From contig NC_135042.1 of the NCBI RefSeq assembly GCF_051020975.1, positions 11,183,888 to 11,247,887 of the forward strand: 64,000 nt of DNA, in the 5' to 3' direction. How positions within the stretch are numbered: position 1 is the first letter of the stretch; each line of letters starts with the position of its first letter. Positions 12,864 through 26,863 of the stretch are shown one piece after another. Both the position numbers and the translations under genes were made by a program. The notes under the pieces are model-generated. The model was not told the origin of the DNA. It searched no databases and saw nothing but the letters and a program-made list of their open reading frames with translations. This stretch comes from Osmia lignaria lignaria. Its lineage: Eukaryota; Arthropoda; Insecta; Hymenoptera; Megachilidae.

Positions 12864-14051
12864 CTGAAAGAAAGATGTATCAAATTAATATCATCTCACA
12901 AAAGAAACAGTGAACACACACAGAGAATACAAATATTTCACATAAATCAATGCTTTTGAAACTTAAGCGAAAAACTTTTTTATTTACAAGAGAAGAATGT
13001 ATGTGAAGTATGCCAGTGAAAGCATAATTAATTTCTTTTGATGCGAGACAAGGTCCCAGAGGTACGAGCTGGTCATCGCTGTACTGACACGTTTCAAATT
13101 GATTACGGTAAAGTATGATAATGATATTAAACTTGTTATCAACGATTCTTATCTCGAGTATTACGTATACGTTCCCCAGATCATCGACGAAGATTGGTCG
13201 TTATCACATATATGATACAAGTTTTCAGACGATTCGTTGTTTTGATAAAATATCTACAGAATACAAAGTTCTCGGTAAAGGCTTAAATTTTTATACACGT
13301 GTAATTTTGAATAAGTACACTACTACATAGCTGGTAAGACGAAAACGTGGATTTTCTTGTACTAATCTATTTATTTAATTTTCCAAAAACAGTCCATTTT
13401 AATGAGTACATTTGAAATAGTATTTCAGAGACAATTTAAGGGGAGCAACAACTCACGTTTGAAGTAGCCTGACAAGAAGGTTTCGACCAGTGAATCGGGT
13501 GAAAGGTTGTGTCAGGACTTCCTTCGATATTCGGATCACTTTAAAGAGCATGAAGAATTTGTCCAGGAAATGAACCTTAAGGAGAGACGAACCCTTAGTC
13601 TTGAATCTCGTGCAAGATCCTCGAAAGGATTCATCGTTCGTCCAATATTTGAAATAAAATTTTCAAAGGCAACGTGATCAGGAGAAACAGTATCTATTTG
13701 CCACTTGAATTTGGCAACGACAAGACTTGTTTAATTGCAATCTTGACAATCAACAGTCAGTCTATTTGCAATGTGTAAAACGTAACGGTGAAAATACATA
13801 TAGGCCACCTTGAGAGTATACAGATTTTTCGACCGATTGCGAGAGTGATTCTCAACTGATTAACAATCACTTTCACGATAGTCAGTTCTGACATTGATTG
13901 ATAAAAAGTATCACGACGAATTTTTATAGATCGTGCGAAACGGTTACAGAACAAAAGGCGTGTTCGTCGTTGGTGCATTTTTTGAGATAGTAAAATAATT
14001 GTGAAGTATCCATGGCTGTATCGAACGGAAACCAGTGGGTGAAATACGTAC
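12864..14051 (-). other. Arginine kinase 5' intron with candidate leader exon
   Basis: On the minus strand, an AAAC|GTGAGT donor (exon ending at 13457) is a good candidate for the end of a non-coding first exon spliced to the acceptor at 12864. The rest is AT-rich intron-like sequence with no other gene seen. Confidence 0.4.
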
Positions 14052-14116
14052 ACCTCCTCGACGGTCGTTTCGTCCTTAGATTCGCCGCAAATGCCCATCG
14101 ACGTACATATGCCCAT
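14052..14116 (-). other. Argk: Candidate alternative first exon of arginine kinase
   Basis: Reading leftwards, ATG at 14116 opens MGICTSMGICGESKDETTVE and then EV. With a GGT|GTACGT donor (exon end 14052, phase 2) it joins in frame with KKNSN-MVDQ of the main coding exon, giving a longer isoform. MGICTS fits an N-myristoylation signal (Gly2, Ser6) with nearby Cys. The competing GAG|GTGTAC donor would hit a stop at once and make this a leader exon. A TATA box lies just upstream, close enough that transcription might start inside the exon and use the second ATG (14098). Confidence 0.4.
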
Positions 14117-14125
14117 TGTCCACGT

Positions 14126-14134
14126 CTATTTATA
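14126..14134 (-). promoter_or_regulatory. TATA box upstream of arginine kinase
   Basis: TATAAATAG on the minus strand. A start site about 30 bp downstream would fall near 14103. Consistent with a strong, tissue-specific promoter for arginine kinase. Confidence 0.5.
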
Positions 14135-15000
14135 AGCGACGCGCGAATCCTCTTTATTTTACAAACGCGAACAGGCCGATGCTAATCGAAAACCACGTTG
14201 TTCGGTGCTCGTCAGCATCAGGACGAGATACCATCGCGTTCTACAGTTTCCTGCCGGATTTTAATTGTCTAATATTAAATAAGTATAACGATTAATTATA
14301 ACGTTTCTCAGAAACTTTCCAACACAATTGAATTGATTCGATATTTCAGAGTGATTTCACTCTGAAAGTATGACACAATAGTAAGGGGAGCAAGAAAGAG
14401 AATACAGCGCGAAGTGCAAATAAAATTTTTCGGTCGACCTGTTTCCAGTCCACGCCCTTAAGTAAGGGCAAAGGGTTAACCCTTTTGTGCGAACCAACAG
14501 AGGGTAGCTACTATTAATGTTGGGTACACACTCGTCGAGCCTCCTTTATCGTACGAGACTCGAGAGAATGATCAAGTTAGAACCCGATACTCGATTAACA
14601 GAACAACGATCGAGTACAGAAAATTTCATCAAGGATGAAAAATAGTAGCTCCTTAATTAAACCTGCAATTAATCTCCGACTGATCTTTCGAAAAGATTTC
14701 CCGAAAATCCTCGAATATCATCAAAGATTAAGTAGAGTAAAAGGTTCGTTTCTAAAGTTCTCAGCTTCGTTTATTATGAATTCAACGAATGTCTGATTTG
14801 ACGTACAGCTACGTCACTGTGCACGGCTAGAGTGTAGCGAGGTGTCGCGATGATCAGGTGCGCAACACGTCACACCATCGCGCTTTAAACACTCGAGGAA
14901 CGAGAGACTTTGTACAGTGGGGTGACAAACCTTAAGAAGGATTTACATACTCGGATACGTACTCGTCACTCGACGTGGTATCCTTCGAGGTACATCCGCC

Positions 15001-15033
15001 CATGACGACGACGACGACGACGGCGACGGCGAC
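15001..15033. repeat. (GAC/GGC)n microsatellite
   Basis: About ten GAC-type trinucleotides turning into GGCGAC units. It creates artificial poly-Arg and poly-Asp frames. Confidence 0.9.
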
Positions 15034-15598
15034 GCCCCAGCGAGAGAGAGACAGAGAGAAACAGCGATAAAGAGTGGGGCAGAGCCGTGCGTGTATTCAC
15101 CTCCGATAATCGAACTTCACCTCTTCGCTTCCTCCCGTCTGTCTGCACAACCCCGAGAATCACCGAAACCGGAAGTTCCACCGGAGTACCACCCTCCTGG
15201 GTAAAACTCGCGAATCAAGATGGACGGAAATAGAATATTTGTTTCTTTTTTTCCCTTTTTTTCTTTCACAAATACGATGAAATCAGTATCGATGCACTTC
15301 CGGTCACCCTTGACCGCGTCTATATTCACCGGGTCGGCAGAACGTGTCCAAAGGTCGTCTATAGTATAAATATTATTCCTCCTTGATCGTTCCTCCCTTT
15401 AATTGCCCGAGAACACTCGATACCAATCAGAATTCTCTTCCCTCCGGTGCATCTCTGTTTTTCGAGCGATGCACTTCCGGTTGCAAGCTGGCTGACTAGC
15501 GCGGTGTCTACACCGAAGGCGCAGAAATTCCCCCGGTTACGGTCGATTGGAAAATTGATTATTCGCGATCCTTGACTCGATCGGCGATCCGTGTAGAA

Positions 15599-15621
15599 AA
15601 TATATATATATATATATATAG
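15599..15621. repeat. (TA)n microsatellite
   Basis: Uninterrupted run of about eleven TA units. Confidence 0.9.
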
Positions 15622-18600
15622 AAAAAGGAAATCCTCGTCCCTGGTACACGAGTCGTAATCGCGATCAATGCATCGCGCTATTATTACTCTCTTTCCTGGT
15701 TGCCGGTGAAAATGAAAGGGATCTGCGTGTCCCGGGGAACCCTGACCCGACCCCGTCAATCGATATACGTGTATGTACGAGCGAACCGAAACAAAATTGC
15801 ACGTTTGAATTTTTTTAGGAAAAAAAAAAAAAAAAAAAAAATGATAAGATCAGCCAGTGCAACCGATTCACTTTCTTTCTATACTTACCAGTATATAGGA
15901 AAGAGAATCCTAACGATCAAAGAGCGCGATTGATTAAAAAAAGAAAAACACGATAAATCTTTGTAAAAAACACTTAAAAAAATGGTCTCAGTCGTTGAAA
16001 TATTAGTTGCTCCTGGAATGAGGTATCTCTTTTTTTTTTATCTTTGAGCGTTCGTCAGAACTCGTCGGTATCCTCCTGATGTGTCTTGTGCGTGTTTGAT
16101 CGAGCCTTAACCGAAGGATCTTCTAGTCGGGAAATCGAACGGGTTCAGCTGATTCGCGGGTTCGAACGTGGTAAAAAAATGTTCGGCGTGTCGCGTGTGA
16201 TGTGAACACTACAGTCTCTACGCTATCACTAAGCAGGAGGCATTTCTGCGTGCCGTGATCTCTCTCTGTCTCTCCGGGCAATTCTCTCCCACCCACGGGC
16301 ACCCACCTTCCTTCTCTTTCCAAACTCCTCTCGTCCTCTCTCACTTGGACTATACACGGATCTGTTCTTTCCATCTCTTTCCATCGCTGTCACTCGGTTC
16401 GCATACACACCTGTATACGTTTTCTCCTTCTGTTTAAAAGCGACTTTTCCGACGATGCTGTCTCCCTTTTTCTTTTAAAAAAAGGTATCCCCGTTTTTCC
16501 CGGTTTCGCGGTATCTCTCTCTCATTTCATTCCTTACCGGGATGCATCTTGCTCCTCGTTCATCCGGTGCATCCTTTTCTCACCCATCGCTCGCGACACT
16601 TCTTCTCCTCGTCTTTCTCCCCGTGTATCGGTCTCTCTCTCTCTCGCTACTTAGTTTAGGGTGGGGCACACCGGCGTCCAGCACAGAAGGATACCCGGTC
16701 GATAGCACGCACCTACACCTACACCGATACCGCTGCTATCCACAGCCTCTCGGCTACGTACGCGAGGAAAATCACGCACACAATCGTTTAATCCGTCACG
16801 TGTATACAGGAACACCCCCCCCCCCGAGTCCTCGAATCGTAGTAATTTTCGGGCTCGTTCGCATTGTTTGACGTTTAATGCGATGCGACGCGACGCGACA
16901 CCCCGGTGTGCTTCTCCGACTAATTGTAAGTAGCATAGGACGATTGACAGAATAATTGTCAGCGACGACTGACCGGGAGCATCAAAAGAGACGGAGATAT
17001 TTCAATTACCATTATCCATTATTCTTTCAAACTTGATATCTGATTCCCAGAGACATTTATTACGTGTACGGAATCGCGATGAATGGAGGCAATAACAGAA
17101 GGAGCAATAAATGGCTGCCGTCTACTTGAAGCTATTTCGCGAAAGTCGATGGCACATTATGTATGCGCGATAACTCACGCACGCGTGCACCACGATGGAA
17201 TTGCTTAAACTCGAATAGTTAAATAATTGTACATGTCAGGGAATACATCTCAGACGAGGACTCGTTAAGTAAGCGTTTCTAGGGCAACTTGCAAAAAGAG
17301 AGAGTAACGATTCGTCTCTTCGCTGCTACCCCTTTTCAATTTTTTCACCGCGAGTATACAGTGAAAAGAGACTCGAGACGAGGAGAATGAAAGAGCGACA
17401 CGAGGGTGCGGGATAAAAACAACCACACACGGGGCCATGGTAAACGTAGTAGACACTTTGTTTCTATTGTTTCGGGGCTTGTTGGCCGATTTCTGGCCAC
17501 TTCAAACCTCCGAGCACGCGTAATCTGCCTTTTGCCCGCCAAAAGGGCCACTTTAATCGTCCTCCTGATCTTTTCAATCAATTTACTAGGTATTAGTTAA
17601 GAGTGGTATAAAACGAATGAAATAGAGGAAGGAATTGATATCGTGGAAAATTAATTATAGAGAAGCTTAATTGTATACCGTTCATTATCAACTGCAGGTT
17701 TATCAGTTGCAACGTGACACAAATTCGAAGAGAATAGGATAGAGAAAGAAAGGTGATATAAAAGCGATTACGATCTGCTTGGGATTGAGTTTCGAGAACG
17801 AGTTGATAAAACAATCGTTAACACCGTATTTCGTTATCGAGCACTGATACCACAGAGCCACGATTATTTCATTACCCTTCAGCCCTCATCACTGAAATTT
17901 ATGTATGTTTCATGATAATGATCGCTTTTATAAGATAGTCTGACCTTCGGTTTTTTCCTCAGCTTGATCAGATTTCTCTTTTTTTTTTTCATATCAAAAT
18001 TTGAAATTTATAATCATTGACTGATATAAAAGAAAAAAAAAAAAGAAAAAAAAATTGTAGATTATACAACGTGTAATGTGAAAATCATACACGGTATACA
18101 CGACAGTACTGGTGAACGTGGTTTTAACATCCTGTTACGTCATCGTCGCATTATTTGTGCCTTTGATTCGTACGGAATACAAATTTCGTTCCTTTTTTGA
18201 AACTGCAATTTTGAAAAGAGAAACGCAACGCAGGTCCTTGTAAACCCCTTATTTAAATTAGTGCTCGTTAGAGCAGCGAAACTCACGAGCAAATAGAAGA
18301 ATTACTATGGCACACTTAAAGCGGGTGCAATTAAATTTGCAGAAAATAATCGTACGATATCTTTCAGGTGCTAAAAGAGGATTCTGATTCTGTTTACTCA
18401 GACTTATTATCAGTTGGTTGATTTTTTCGTTACATAATCTTTGACAGAACGAACAATTTCCAACATCTAATTAATAGAATAATAGTAATATGCTAATAGT
18501 AAAAGAATAAAATTAATTTAGAAAATTTTGTCTTTAGAGTATTGGAGTTTAAATTGTATTGCGCTGTTCTCATTTTTCTTCGAATGCTAATTGAAAATGA

Positions 18601-20582
18601 TATTTCTATGAAAAGTGATTCGAAACGCGGCTTCAAGGATCAATCGTCGTCACGGTTGTAACTCTAGCAATGAGTAATTGCATTTCTAGGTGAGAATTCT
18701 GACTAAGTCGTAGTAGACTTCCACCAGAAGGTAAATACCGAGTTCATTTAAAGAGAACATGACTTTATAAATGATATTATCGCACTAAGATGCTTTACTT
18801 AGGCTTATCAAATATTTGTCGATGATATTTCGTTGGCAAATATTATGTAATCGCGATCTTTTTTTTTACCATTGTGCCATTTAAATTAATTTCCAAGAAT
18901 TTTGCAACGCAGTCACCTTTTCTTTTTAAATCCTTCGGCTTGAAACTAAAATTATAGATTTAAATTTGTAAGATAATTCATACAGTTCAATTTAAGTTTA
19001 TTAAGGCGTAAGAACTGTGTCGTTAGCATAGTGTAGGAAATGAACGAGCAAGTCGCCGGATGCGCTTGTTTCTGACTGGCACGACTAATTTGCCCAAGGA
19101 ATCGCGACGAATTAAACGAATTCCAACCGACTTGTATCGCCATTCTCGCAATCACCCAAACGAATCGAGTGTAAAATTCCTTAATAACAATATGATCCCC
19201 CATTTCCCACCAGGAAGATGATATTAGCGTATATTTGAAAAAATAATTCTTGTCCAACATTGGGATACACGCTCGTTCAATCATATTTTATATAAATTAA
19301 AGAAAAAAAAAATTTATAATATTGTAAAGGTTTGTATTATTGATTTCTTGTCTTCAATCTTTTTTACCGACAAATCTATCAATTACCGATTACAGGTAAG
19401 CGCGCTGCCCCGTGGCGCACCCTGGCGGGAAACGGCGGAACCCACTTTGCCGCGAATTAAACGCGCGCTAATATTTGAATTTCCACGATCGGTAAACTAT
19501 AAAATTTTGTAACTTTGAACGCGTTTAAATGTGGTCTGCAACGCAAGGAGCATTTCATGATATTTCTGGTATTTTGGTAGTTAAAATAATTAAACAATTT
19601 ACACATATGTGAATATAACTACTATGTTATTGAATTTAAATTTAAATTGAAAACTACATTCTAACGGGAACGAATAAGCATGCAAGTTAGATCTGTCTAG
19701 GCTGCAAAATAAATATCTATAAGAAGGCGACGCAAACAAACAACTACTTGCTTCCACTGATTGTGACTTAGCCAATTTATATTTTTAAACTGATGTAACT
19801 TCACCGCTGGCCTCAATTATTTGACTCGAGACTTTAACCTCTTATTGGCTCGTTATTATTCCGACAGTAACACTTATCATGCACAAACAATAGGTTGAAT
19901 CATATTACTTTTGTAAATTAAAAAAAAAAAAAAAAATGATAATTTGTAAGATGATATAAATGCCATTGACCGTGAAAAGTAAAGGGACTATTTTCAATTC
20001 GAGAGAAATTTTCAGAGAGTTTTTAACTACTTTCACGTGCGTATACAGTTATTGTCAAGGTGAAATACTGAAATGGTATAGGCAGAGAGAACCTACATGA
20101 ATTATTTAGGGCGTACTATATCCAAGAACCTTCTAGATCATGATAGCGGCTACCCTTAGAACGGTGAATAAATTTTCATTTAACAGACATACGGTGGCGA
20201 ATAAAGATAAAATATTTAAGACATCGGCAAGGTTAATCGATAGGGCTATATACTCAAATCGTGTGAGCTTATAGGTTGAAATTAAAAAAAGAGAAGGTAC
20301 TCGTATGGAAGTATAGAAAATCATTACTTTCAAAGAATAAAATTAAGTTAATTTTATCAAGACAACGTCATTCGATCGAGTCTAAATTTATCTTCATTTT
20401 TATTGATATTTTCTCATATAAAAAATAGCAGTCGTGAAAGACTTTCTGTAATTTAGATATCATAGGTAGAAAATGCATTTCTAAATGGAATTATTTCTGA
20501 CAAAATAATAATTGAAGATTCAACATACGATCGAACGAGATTATCGTGGGTATAGTGTCGCGAAGGATCGATCGAGGGGAAA

Positions 20583-20609
20583 CCGTCGTCGTCGTCGTCG
20601 TCGTCGGCA
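20583..20609. repeat. (GTC)n microsatellite followed by (AGC)n
   Basis: About seven GTC/CGTC units followed by GGCAGCAGCAGCAG. It produces artificial poly-Val, poly-Asp and poly-Arg frames on both strands. Confidence 0.9.
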
Positions 20610-22778
20610 GCAGCAGCAGACGAGCGTGCATTCCGGTTTGTAACTGTGTATATGCAGTTCACGTATACATGCATATACACAAACGCGAAACGACGCGTTC
20701 CTTGCACGCAGAGCTCCGATCGGGAGACCGCCAACTATCAATTTCCGTTTTGAATTACCAAACGCCATAACGCATGCACGCGCCGCTCAAACGAATCTCC
20801 GGTCTTCGTGACTTAACGAGGTTCCTACTAAGAAACGCATCGATGCACATTTCTTCTTCGCTAATAAGACCGCCTTCTTCCTTGCATACATTTCGGCTGA
20901 CGATAAATCAGAATTCACACGATATAGAACAACGGGGACGAAACTTTTTATTCAGTTTCGCCATCTCTTGGAAATTACTCGAAACAGAAAATAAATGTTC
21001 CGAAATATTCTTTGTATGATAATTAACTGACGACGAATTGAGCCGGCAAACGTATTAAGGCAATTAACTATTTATTTATAATAATATTAAATAGGTAGTT
21101 AACTAGCATGGGGGTGACCGGCGCCATTAATCTAATAAACGATCGTATCCTTAATAATTTTTATTCAAGTATTCACCGTCCTATACGATGACCATTTCCA
21201 CTATGCCAGTAAAAATAATTAATTATTTTAAATTAAGTAGCTGTAAATCGCGGAGAATCGAAAGGATGCTATTGAAAATGAAGAATTTGAGAATCACTGG
21301 ATATACGTCCCTGGTCTTACGTAATCAGACTGCACCCACTCGTTTTACTGCACGTAGTCTGACCGTAATCTGTCAATTTACTTTTGACAGTATATCCAGA
21401 GAACGGAAATCCGATGCAGCGCACCTTACGATTTGCATATTCGATATATTTTCAAATCATTCAATTCGATACCATCGATCAAGGCGAATCGACAATGTTC
21501 GAGAATTGTGTAACAGTCGAGATAACCGGAAACGAGATCCACCGGTATGCCGAGAGATCTTTTCGGAACAAGAGTGGCGAAAATGAAACCGATCGAATTA
21601 ATGATCAAAAATATTGTATATCATGAGATAGTTAATTAGGACAACAATTCTACATGTACTAATACTTGAGAATTATCGCGTTAATGTTGTTCCGTGCAAA
21701 ATCAAAATCAATAGCCAGGGAAAATGAACGTTTCGTGCGGAAAGAAGAACCACAAAGATGTAATACGGTATTATTGAAACCATCGAAGTGAGATCGATAG
21801 TAACTACGGTAAAACGACACTCGACGGTGTTTCTTAAAATCGATCTTCTACTGTAATCCTATCAAACTTGAAAACAATAAGAATTATCAAGAGAATTCCA
21901 TTAGGAAGAACTTGTAATTGAGACAGTTATTTTTAGTTTTGTAAAATAATACATAACCTTGAAAGACGAAGCAGAAAAGTCATATCTTTTAGCGAACCTT
22001 AATTTGACTCGGACACTCGTGAATCATGAGATATTTCTCATGAAACAGAGGTTAACGTTTCCATTAAAATATGCATTCACAGGACACGTAACTATTATAT
22101 CTCTGCGATGTATATCACGTTCAGTGATATAACTTTTAAATACATATTCTTCTGAATGTTTTGGAAATTGCAAGAGCATTAATTATGAAACTTTCATTGA
22201 GATATTAAGAATCTTTGAACAAATGACTGCACATATTGGCAACCTTTCTAAAATTTCGTTACAATGTATCACGTGTAATTGAAATTTTAGATATTATGTA
22301 TCTCTTCTTTAAATATTTGCATATGCAAACTTATGAATGAAAAGATTGTATAAAATATATATCAAAAATTGAATCAGGAAAATTATTTCAACGAAAAACC
22401 GTATATAAATTGGATTAATACAGCAGGTCGGTTCGCTAACCTAAAAACCGGTATATCGAGAGATCGCAACGTAGAATCGCCACGGAGATTATCGAAGATT
22501 GACTCGACGATGAATCATTACTTAAATACGCGTTTCAATTCTAGAGAATCAACAGAACAAACCATGCCGATCTCTGAGGTCGACAATCGATGGATCGTTT
22601 AATCGTTTACCGGCGACACAACCGTTCTCTCATAATTCATATTCCTTTTGGAATTTATAAATATTCCAAATTATTTCAAAGATTCTTTCGATCGACACGA
22701 TTTGCACGTTTAGTCGAAGCGTAATCGGTTCGCGGAAAAGAACGTTTTGTGCAAAGGTATGGAAATATCCTGCTTACC

Positions 22779-23445
22779 TTTGCAGACAAAAGAAAGTCGA
22801 AGGATGTGTTCTGAGAGTTAGTAGTCCTCGGGCACGTCGTATGCAGGCACGAGTCGGAAACGAAGTGGCGCGGAATCAACTCGCTTCGCGACAGCCGAGA
22901 ACCTCTCCTCTCTGCCTCGGCCAATCGCATCCCTCCTTTGTACATACTCCACCTCACCCCTCGATCCTCTCCCAGGGACGGTCCGCGGTCCAGCTACGTT
23001 CCTCTGTTCCGTTATTTCTACGAGGACTCCTTTGGTTGCTACCTCGACTTTTTTATTTTCTCCTCCTAATTATCCTTCGCTAACAGAAGGATCATTTGTA
23101 AGTTCTTCCGGAAATAACCGAAAACGAGGGAAGGGGTAATAGAATATGTAATGTATTCTACGGTTCAACGTCGACACTGTGCTTACCTGTATTTGTAATA
23201 CCGGAACTCGAACCGGTCCCATTTATAACCAGAAAGACAGAAGACGGTAAATTAGAAACGATCAATAATTAAATCAGGTATCAATAATGAAATTAATAAT
23301 ACAATAATTTATAATACAACTCAACTTATTTAATCACTGTCAGCTACTTGGCAACTTCGAGATAACGATTATCTGGGATTATTATCGATAATCGAATCGA
23401 TGAAATCGAAGATAGAAAAGAAACACGTTCAGTCACCTGTTTCTG
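22779..23445 (-). promoter_or_regulatory. GC-rich island with strong minus-strand splice donors
   Basis: The GC-rich block at about 22.84-23.08 kb sits in AT-rich DNA. On the minus strand three good donors lie close together: CAAAG|GTAAGC (exon end near 22779), CAG|GTAAGC (near 23185) and CAG|GTGACT (near 23441). On the plus strand a TCATTT|GTAAGT donor follows the island near 23098. This is the pattern of a promoter with alternative non-coding first exons, possibly bidirectional. Which gene they serve is unknown; arginine kinase is the next leftward gene. Confidence 0.35.
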
Positions 23446-24358
23446 ATGGAACAACTACGCGAACAATTGACAACTTACAAAATAAATTTCAAATGTAAGG
23501 ATAAATCTTATGAATAGTTATTGTATTATTTTAATTGTGTAATTTGATCGTAGAATATCTTTTTGGGCGTAAAACATAATGAAATTGGTTATGTTTTTCA
23601 GTGAACGTTGTATCAAAGAGCAAACGATCGATAATCGATTTTCTCTGATCATGCGATTAGTACGTTGAAGTTAAACTTCCATAACTGTTTGATTGTTATC
23701 CAATTCAAAAACTATATCATTTTTTAAATTTTATCTGTGTAATTATAAAATGAAACTTAAAAAATCACTTGTTTCAGGTTAAAACACTACTTTAATGTTA
23801 AATCACTCACACGAAATAATTCTACGGTGAACAAAGTAATTACAGCATCCTCCTACAGAGGACAAGGTCTGCTCTCGATCTTATGAATCATAGCGTTCGT
23901 AAAGCATGTTCAGGTCGTTCTTTCACCGTTCGTGCAAAAAAGAGCAGCAGAGTTCAGTGATCTGGAAAGTGTGGTTGCGACTAATGCTTAAGGAATCTTT
24001 GAAGAGTACCAGCCACTATGAACACCAAATATTATCTATCCTATCTATATTTACTATATATGTGTACATATATTAATCAGACACTGTACCAGTTAAAATG
24101 CGATGGTCTATAAATAACGGATACCGTATTCGCACCTGAAATTCTTTAGTGGATTATGACGTTGTATTTGTCGACCATGACACAACGTGTGTGCAAGTAG
24201 ACGTAATCTTCTTTAGACGGTACACGTGTATTTAATTCTGTCGACGCTCTGCACCTTTTGATACCTTAGGAGTAACCTGGTTTCATACATATTCAATTAT
24301 TCTTTTTTCTAACTGTAAATTTACATGTTTCAAAAGCTTAATTTATCATGTTTCAGCG

Positions 24359-25813
24359 TACATCGAGGAAGCGTTTGCATTCTCAGACTGTTCGATGAAT
24401 TTTTTAAATTCGACCACGCGTACCGGTCCGTTTCCACGTTGTTCCCTGGATTTCTCCAAATATATGGGTCATGGAGCATTTCCAGAGAACTGTGGAACCC
24501 GGGAGTGTCGCTTGGCCGTTACGAAATCAGCTGTGCGCCTGTCGCTGCTTGTTGTAGGTCGTGTCAGGACTCCTCCCGACCTCCCTTCTTCTCGTTCCCT
24601 CTCATTCCATCTAATGGAAGAGGTGGCAGAGAAGAGGGGATATTTAAAGGTCGCTTCAACTGGAGATCAATACGAAACCTACATACCTACCTTCCCTATC
24701 AGCCCAATGGGAATGTCCAAAATGATCTTCCTCTTTCAATCGTTTCACCCCGTCAATTGACCTCTATCGAAAATGTATTCAAATTCAAACAGCAAGACCA
24801 TACGATTTTATAATTGGAATAGAAACATTGTTCAATATTATTAGAGAAGTTCAGTAAGGATTTAAGAGGCGTAGGATGATATACATACAACGAGCTCCAT
24901 CATTATCTCTGTTTATCTTGATGGGCGGAAGAAAGCATTTCAAAGGAAAAGATTGCCTCTTTGAGGGAACAGGTTTTTTTTTCAGGGTCAACTCTTTTAC
25001 CATTTTCAAGGTCATCCATATTTTTCATTCACGTTGGTTAATTCAAACGAAGCGTTTAACATTAAATTAATATCTAATTGTAACTTCGTGTTTCAGATCG
25101 AAACACATTACCAATGTCATTCAATGGACAGACAAGTACGGAAATGTTTATTTGCAATCGATACGTTTGAAAATCGATCGGTTTCGAATAACGTGTATTG
25201 TGTTCGAGACCAGAGAAGAGCGCGTAATTGTGTTGACGACGAAGAGAATGGAAGGTTTATGATTTCTAAGTCTACCTGGAAAGTACAATCGAGTATTAAA
25301 CTATGCTGTTGAAAACAATGTATATTTAAACATTCCATTGGTATAATACAGGATGATCATCCGAATAATTATGTAACACTTTAAGCTTGCTGGCACAAGG
25401 TGGCCAGTAAAATTACGTCAATGGCCGGGGGAAATTACTTTTCCTCGCTAGATACGTTATTTTTATCCCGAGATCTGTTTTGCGGTATTTTCTCATCACT
25501 CTGACTTTAAGTGAAACACACAAGGTATCTATTTTTTGCATTTCTCTGGGAAACCACCCGAGCTATAACAATTCTTAACGTATGATAATGTTGCTCCGTT
25601 AATGGAGCAGAATGTAAAATGAAGTAACTTTCTGTTTTCTCAGGTAACGAATCGACGAATGTTTCAAGGGAGATCGCGCCTACCGGAGCCACCCAAGAAG
25701 AAACTGACCAGTTGAACCGTGTAGTCTCCCACAAAAATGCCGCTTTAAATGCCACGATAAACGCATTAAATGAATGGTTTAACCGCCCAGAGAGCTATGA
25801 TTTTATCGCATGA
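24359..25813 (+). other. Cluster of exon-like pieces, gene unknown
   Basis: Three acceptors precede open sequence: TTTCAG at 24358 (two overlapping frames of about 130-150 codons), TTTCAG at 25096, and TTCTCAG at 25643. The last starts a 55-codon phase-1 frame, 25644-25813, ending NRPESYDFIA-stop with natural-looking composition. A phase-1 join from the first piece (TTGTAG|GTCGTG, a weak donor) to the last is possible. I recognise no domain; chance open frames are not excluded. Confidence 0.25.
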
Positions 25814-26863
25814 CTGACTGGCACCGAGTACAGCAAATATTTGTCGTCCAGTTTCACAGCAGAACACCACGTAACTGCTATCGATCTAGCTATTTTTGTA
25901 GCTCAGACAACAAAACTATAAATCTTCTTCACGCAGCGATGAACCGAAAAGTAATCGTATTCAATCATTGGCTAAGGGCAGTTTTCAATGCCAATGTCTC
26001 TTGACCGTGTTAACCGGTGTTTGGTAATTTCGACACGCTTCTTGAACAAAATCAGTGACAGTCAGGTTGCTTCTTTGTTACATAATGTTGGCCAAAGATT
26101 CCGCTTTCGTATACAATTGTTTTCCGTGAAAACGATTAACCACGCCAAGATTATCTTACTGGCATTCCAATTTGGAACACATGCTGCTATTTGCATGTTT
26201 ACTTATCCATTTTGTCACGCTTTTATTTTTTTTTTTTATGATTAATTCATTTAAATGTTGTGTGTGGAAATATTTTTATTTTTATTTATTGTTAATATAT
26301 TACGTATTCTGTTGTACATTTTTATTATATCATACTTGTGAGTTTCGAAAACGGACTATCTGTCTTGATATTGACACAACTTATCGATCAGACGGATTAA
26401 ACTTGGCAAGGTATATTAAAACGAAACGAAATTTCGTAAGAATCGTGACTATTAGCACGTAAAACTTTGAACATCGCCGCAGTTCCATAATAGTAGGTAA
26501 CAAATACTTGTTACACTTTCAACAAAATAATATAAAGAGCCTTGTTATATACGATTCACGTATCAAATCTGTCCATGACCTCTCAATGAACTCATTTGGA
26601 TCAATTGTTGACACCGAGTTGATATGTGGCCAATGAAATTAGTCAGTAGGACAATTAAGTGCATCACACTGATAAATCCTGAACAAGATGCTCAGTGATC
26701 ACATGTAATCATTACTAAGAACAACTATAACAAGTGGTTTTACTTGGCATCATCCACTTATCTACTTTGATTTTTCAATAGATTTACCGATGTCTGATAA
26801 ATAATCAATTACTACAATAGTACACACTTTCCATAGTACTGAACTTTGAAATTTGTATTATAG

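Larger units (their letters stand above)
14135..22778. other. Long region without a recognisable gene
   Basis: No coding gene supported. Between about 14.8 and 17.6 kb the DNA is distinctly richer in GC and CpG, with long chance open frames on both strands made of low-complexity repeats. A minus-strand CTG|GTAAGT donor sits near 15.89 kb, so leader exons of a leftward gene may lie here. Another plus-strand CAG|GTAAGC donor occurs at 19395. The rest is AT-rich intergenic or intronic sequence. Confidence 0.5.

Noticed and set aside
16255..16871. Leu/Ser/Pro-rich frames near 16.3-16.9 kb
   Set aside because: Low-complexity CT-rich DNA in a GC-rich island; no domain and both strands open.
20453..20770. 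Frames with poly-Asp, poly-Arg or poly-Val
   Set aside because: Products of the (GTC)n microsatellite read in different frames.
24325..24813. 162-codon and 121-codon overlapping frames
   Set aside because: Two frames are open at once, no domain is recognisable, and neither has codon or residue features of a conserved protein. Kept only as an exon-like piece at low confidence.
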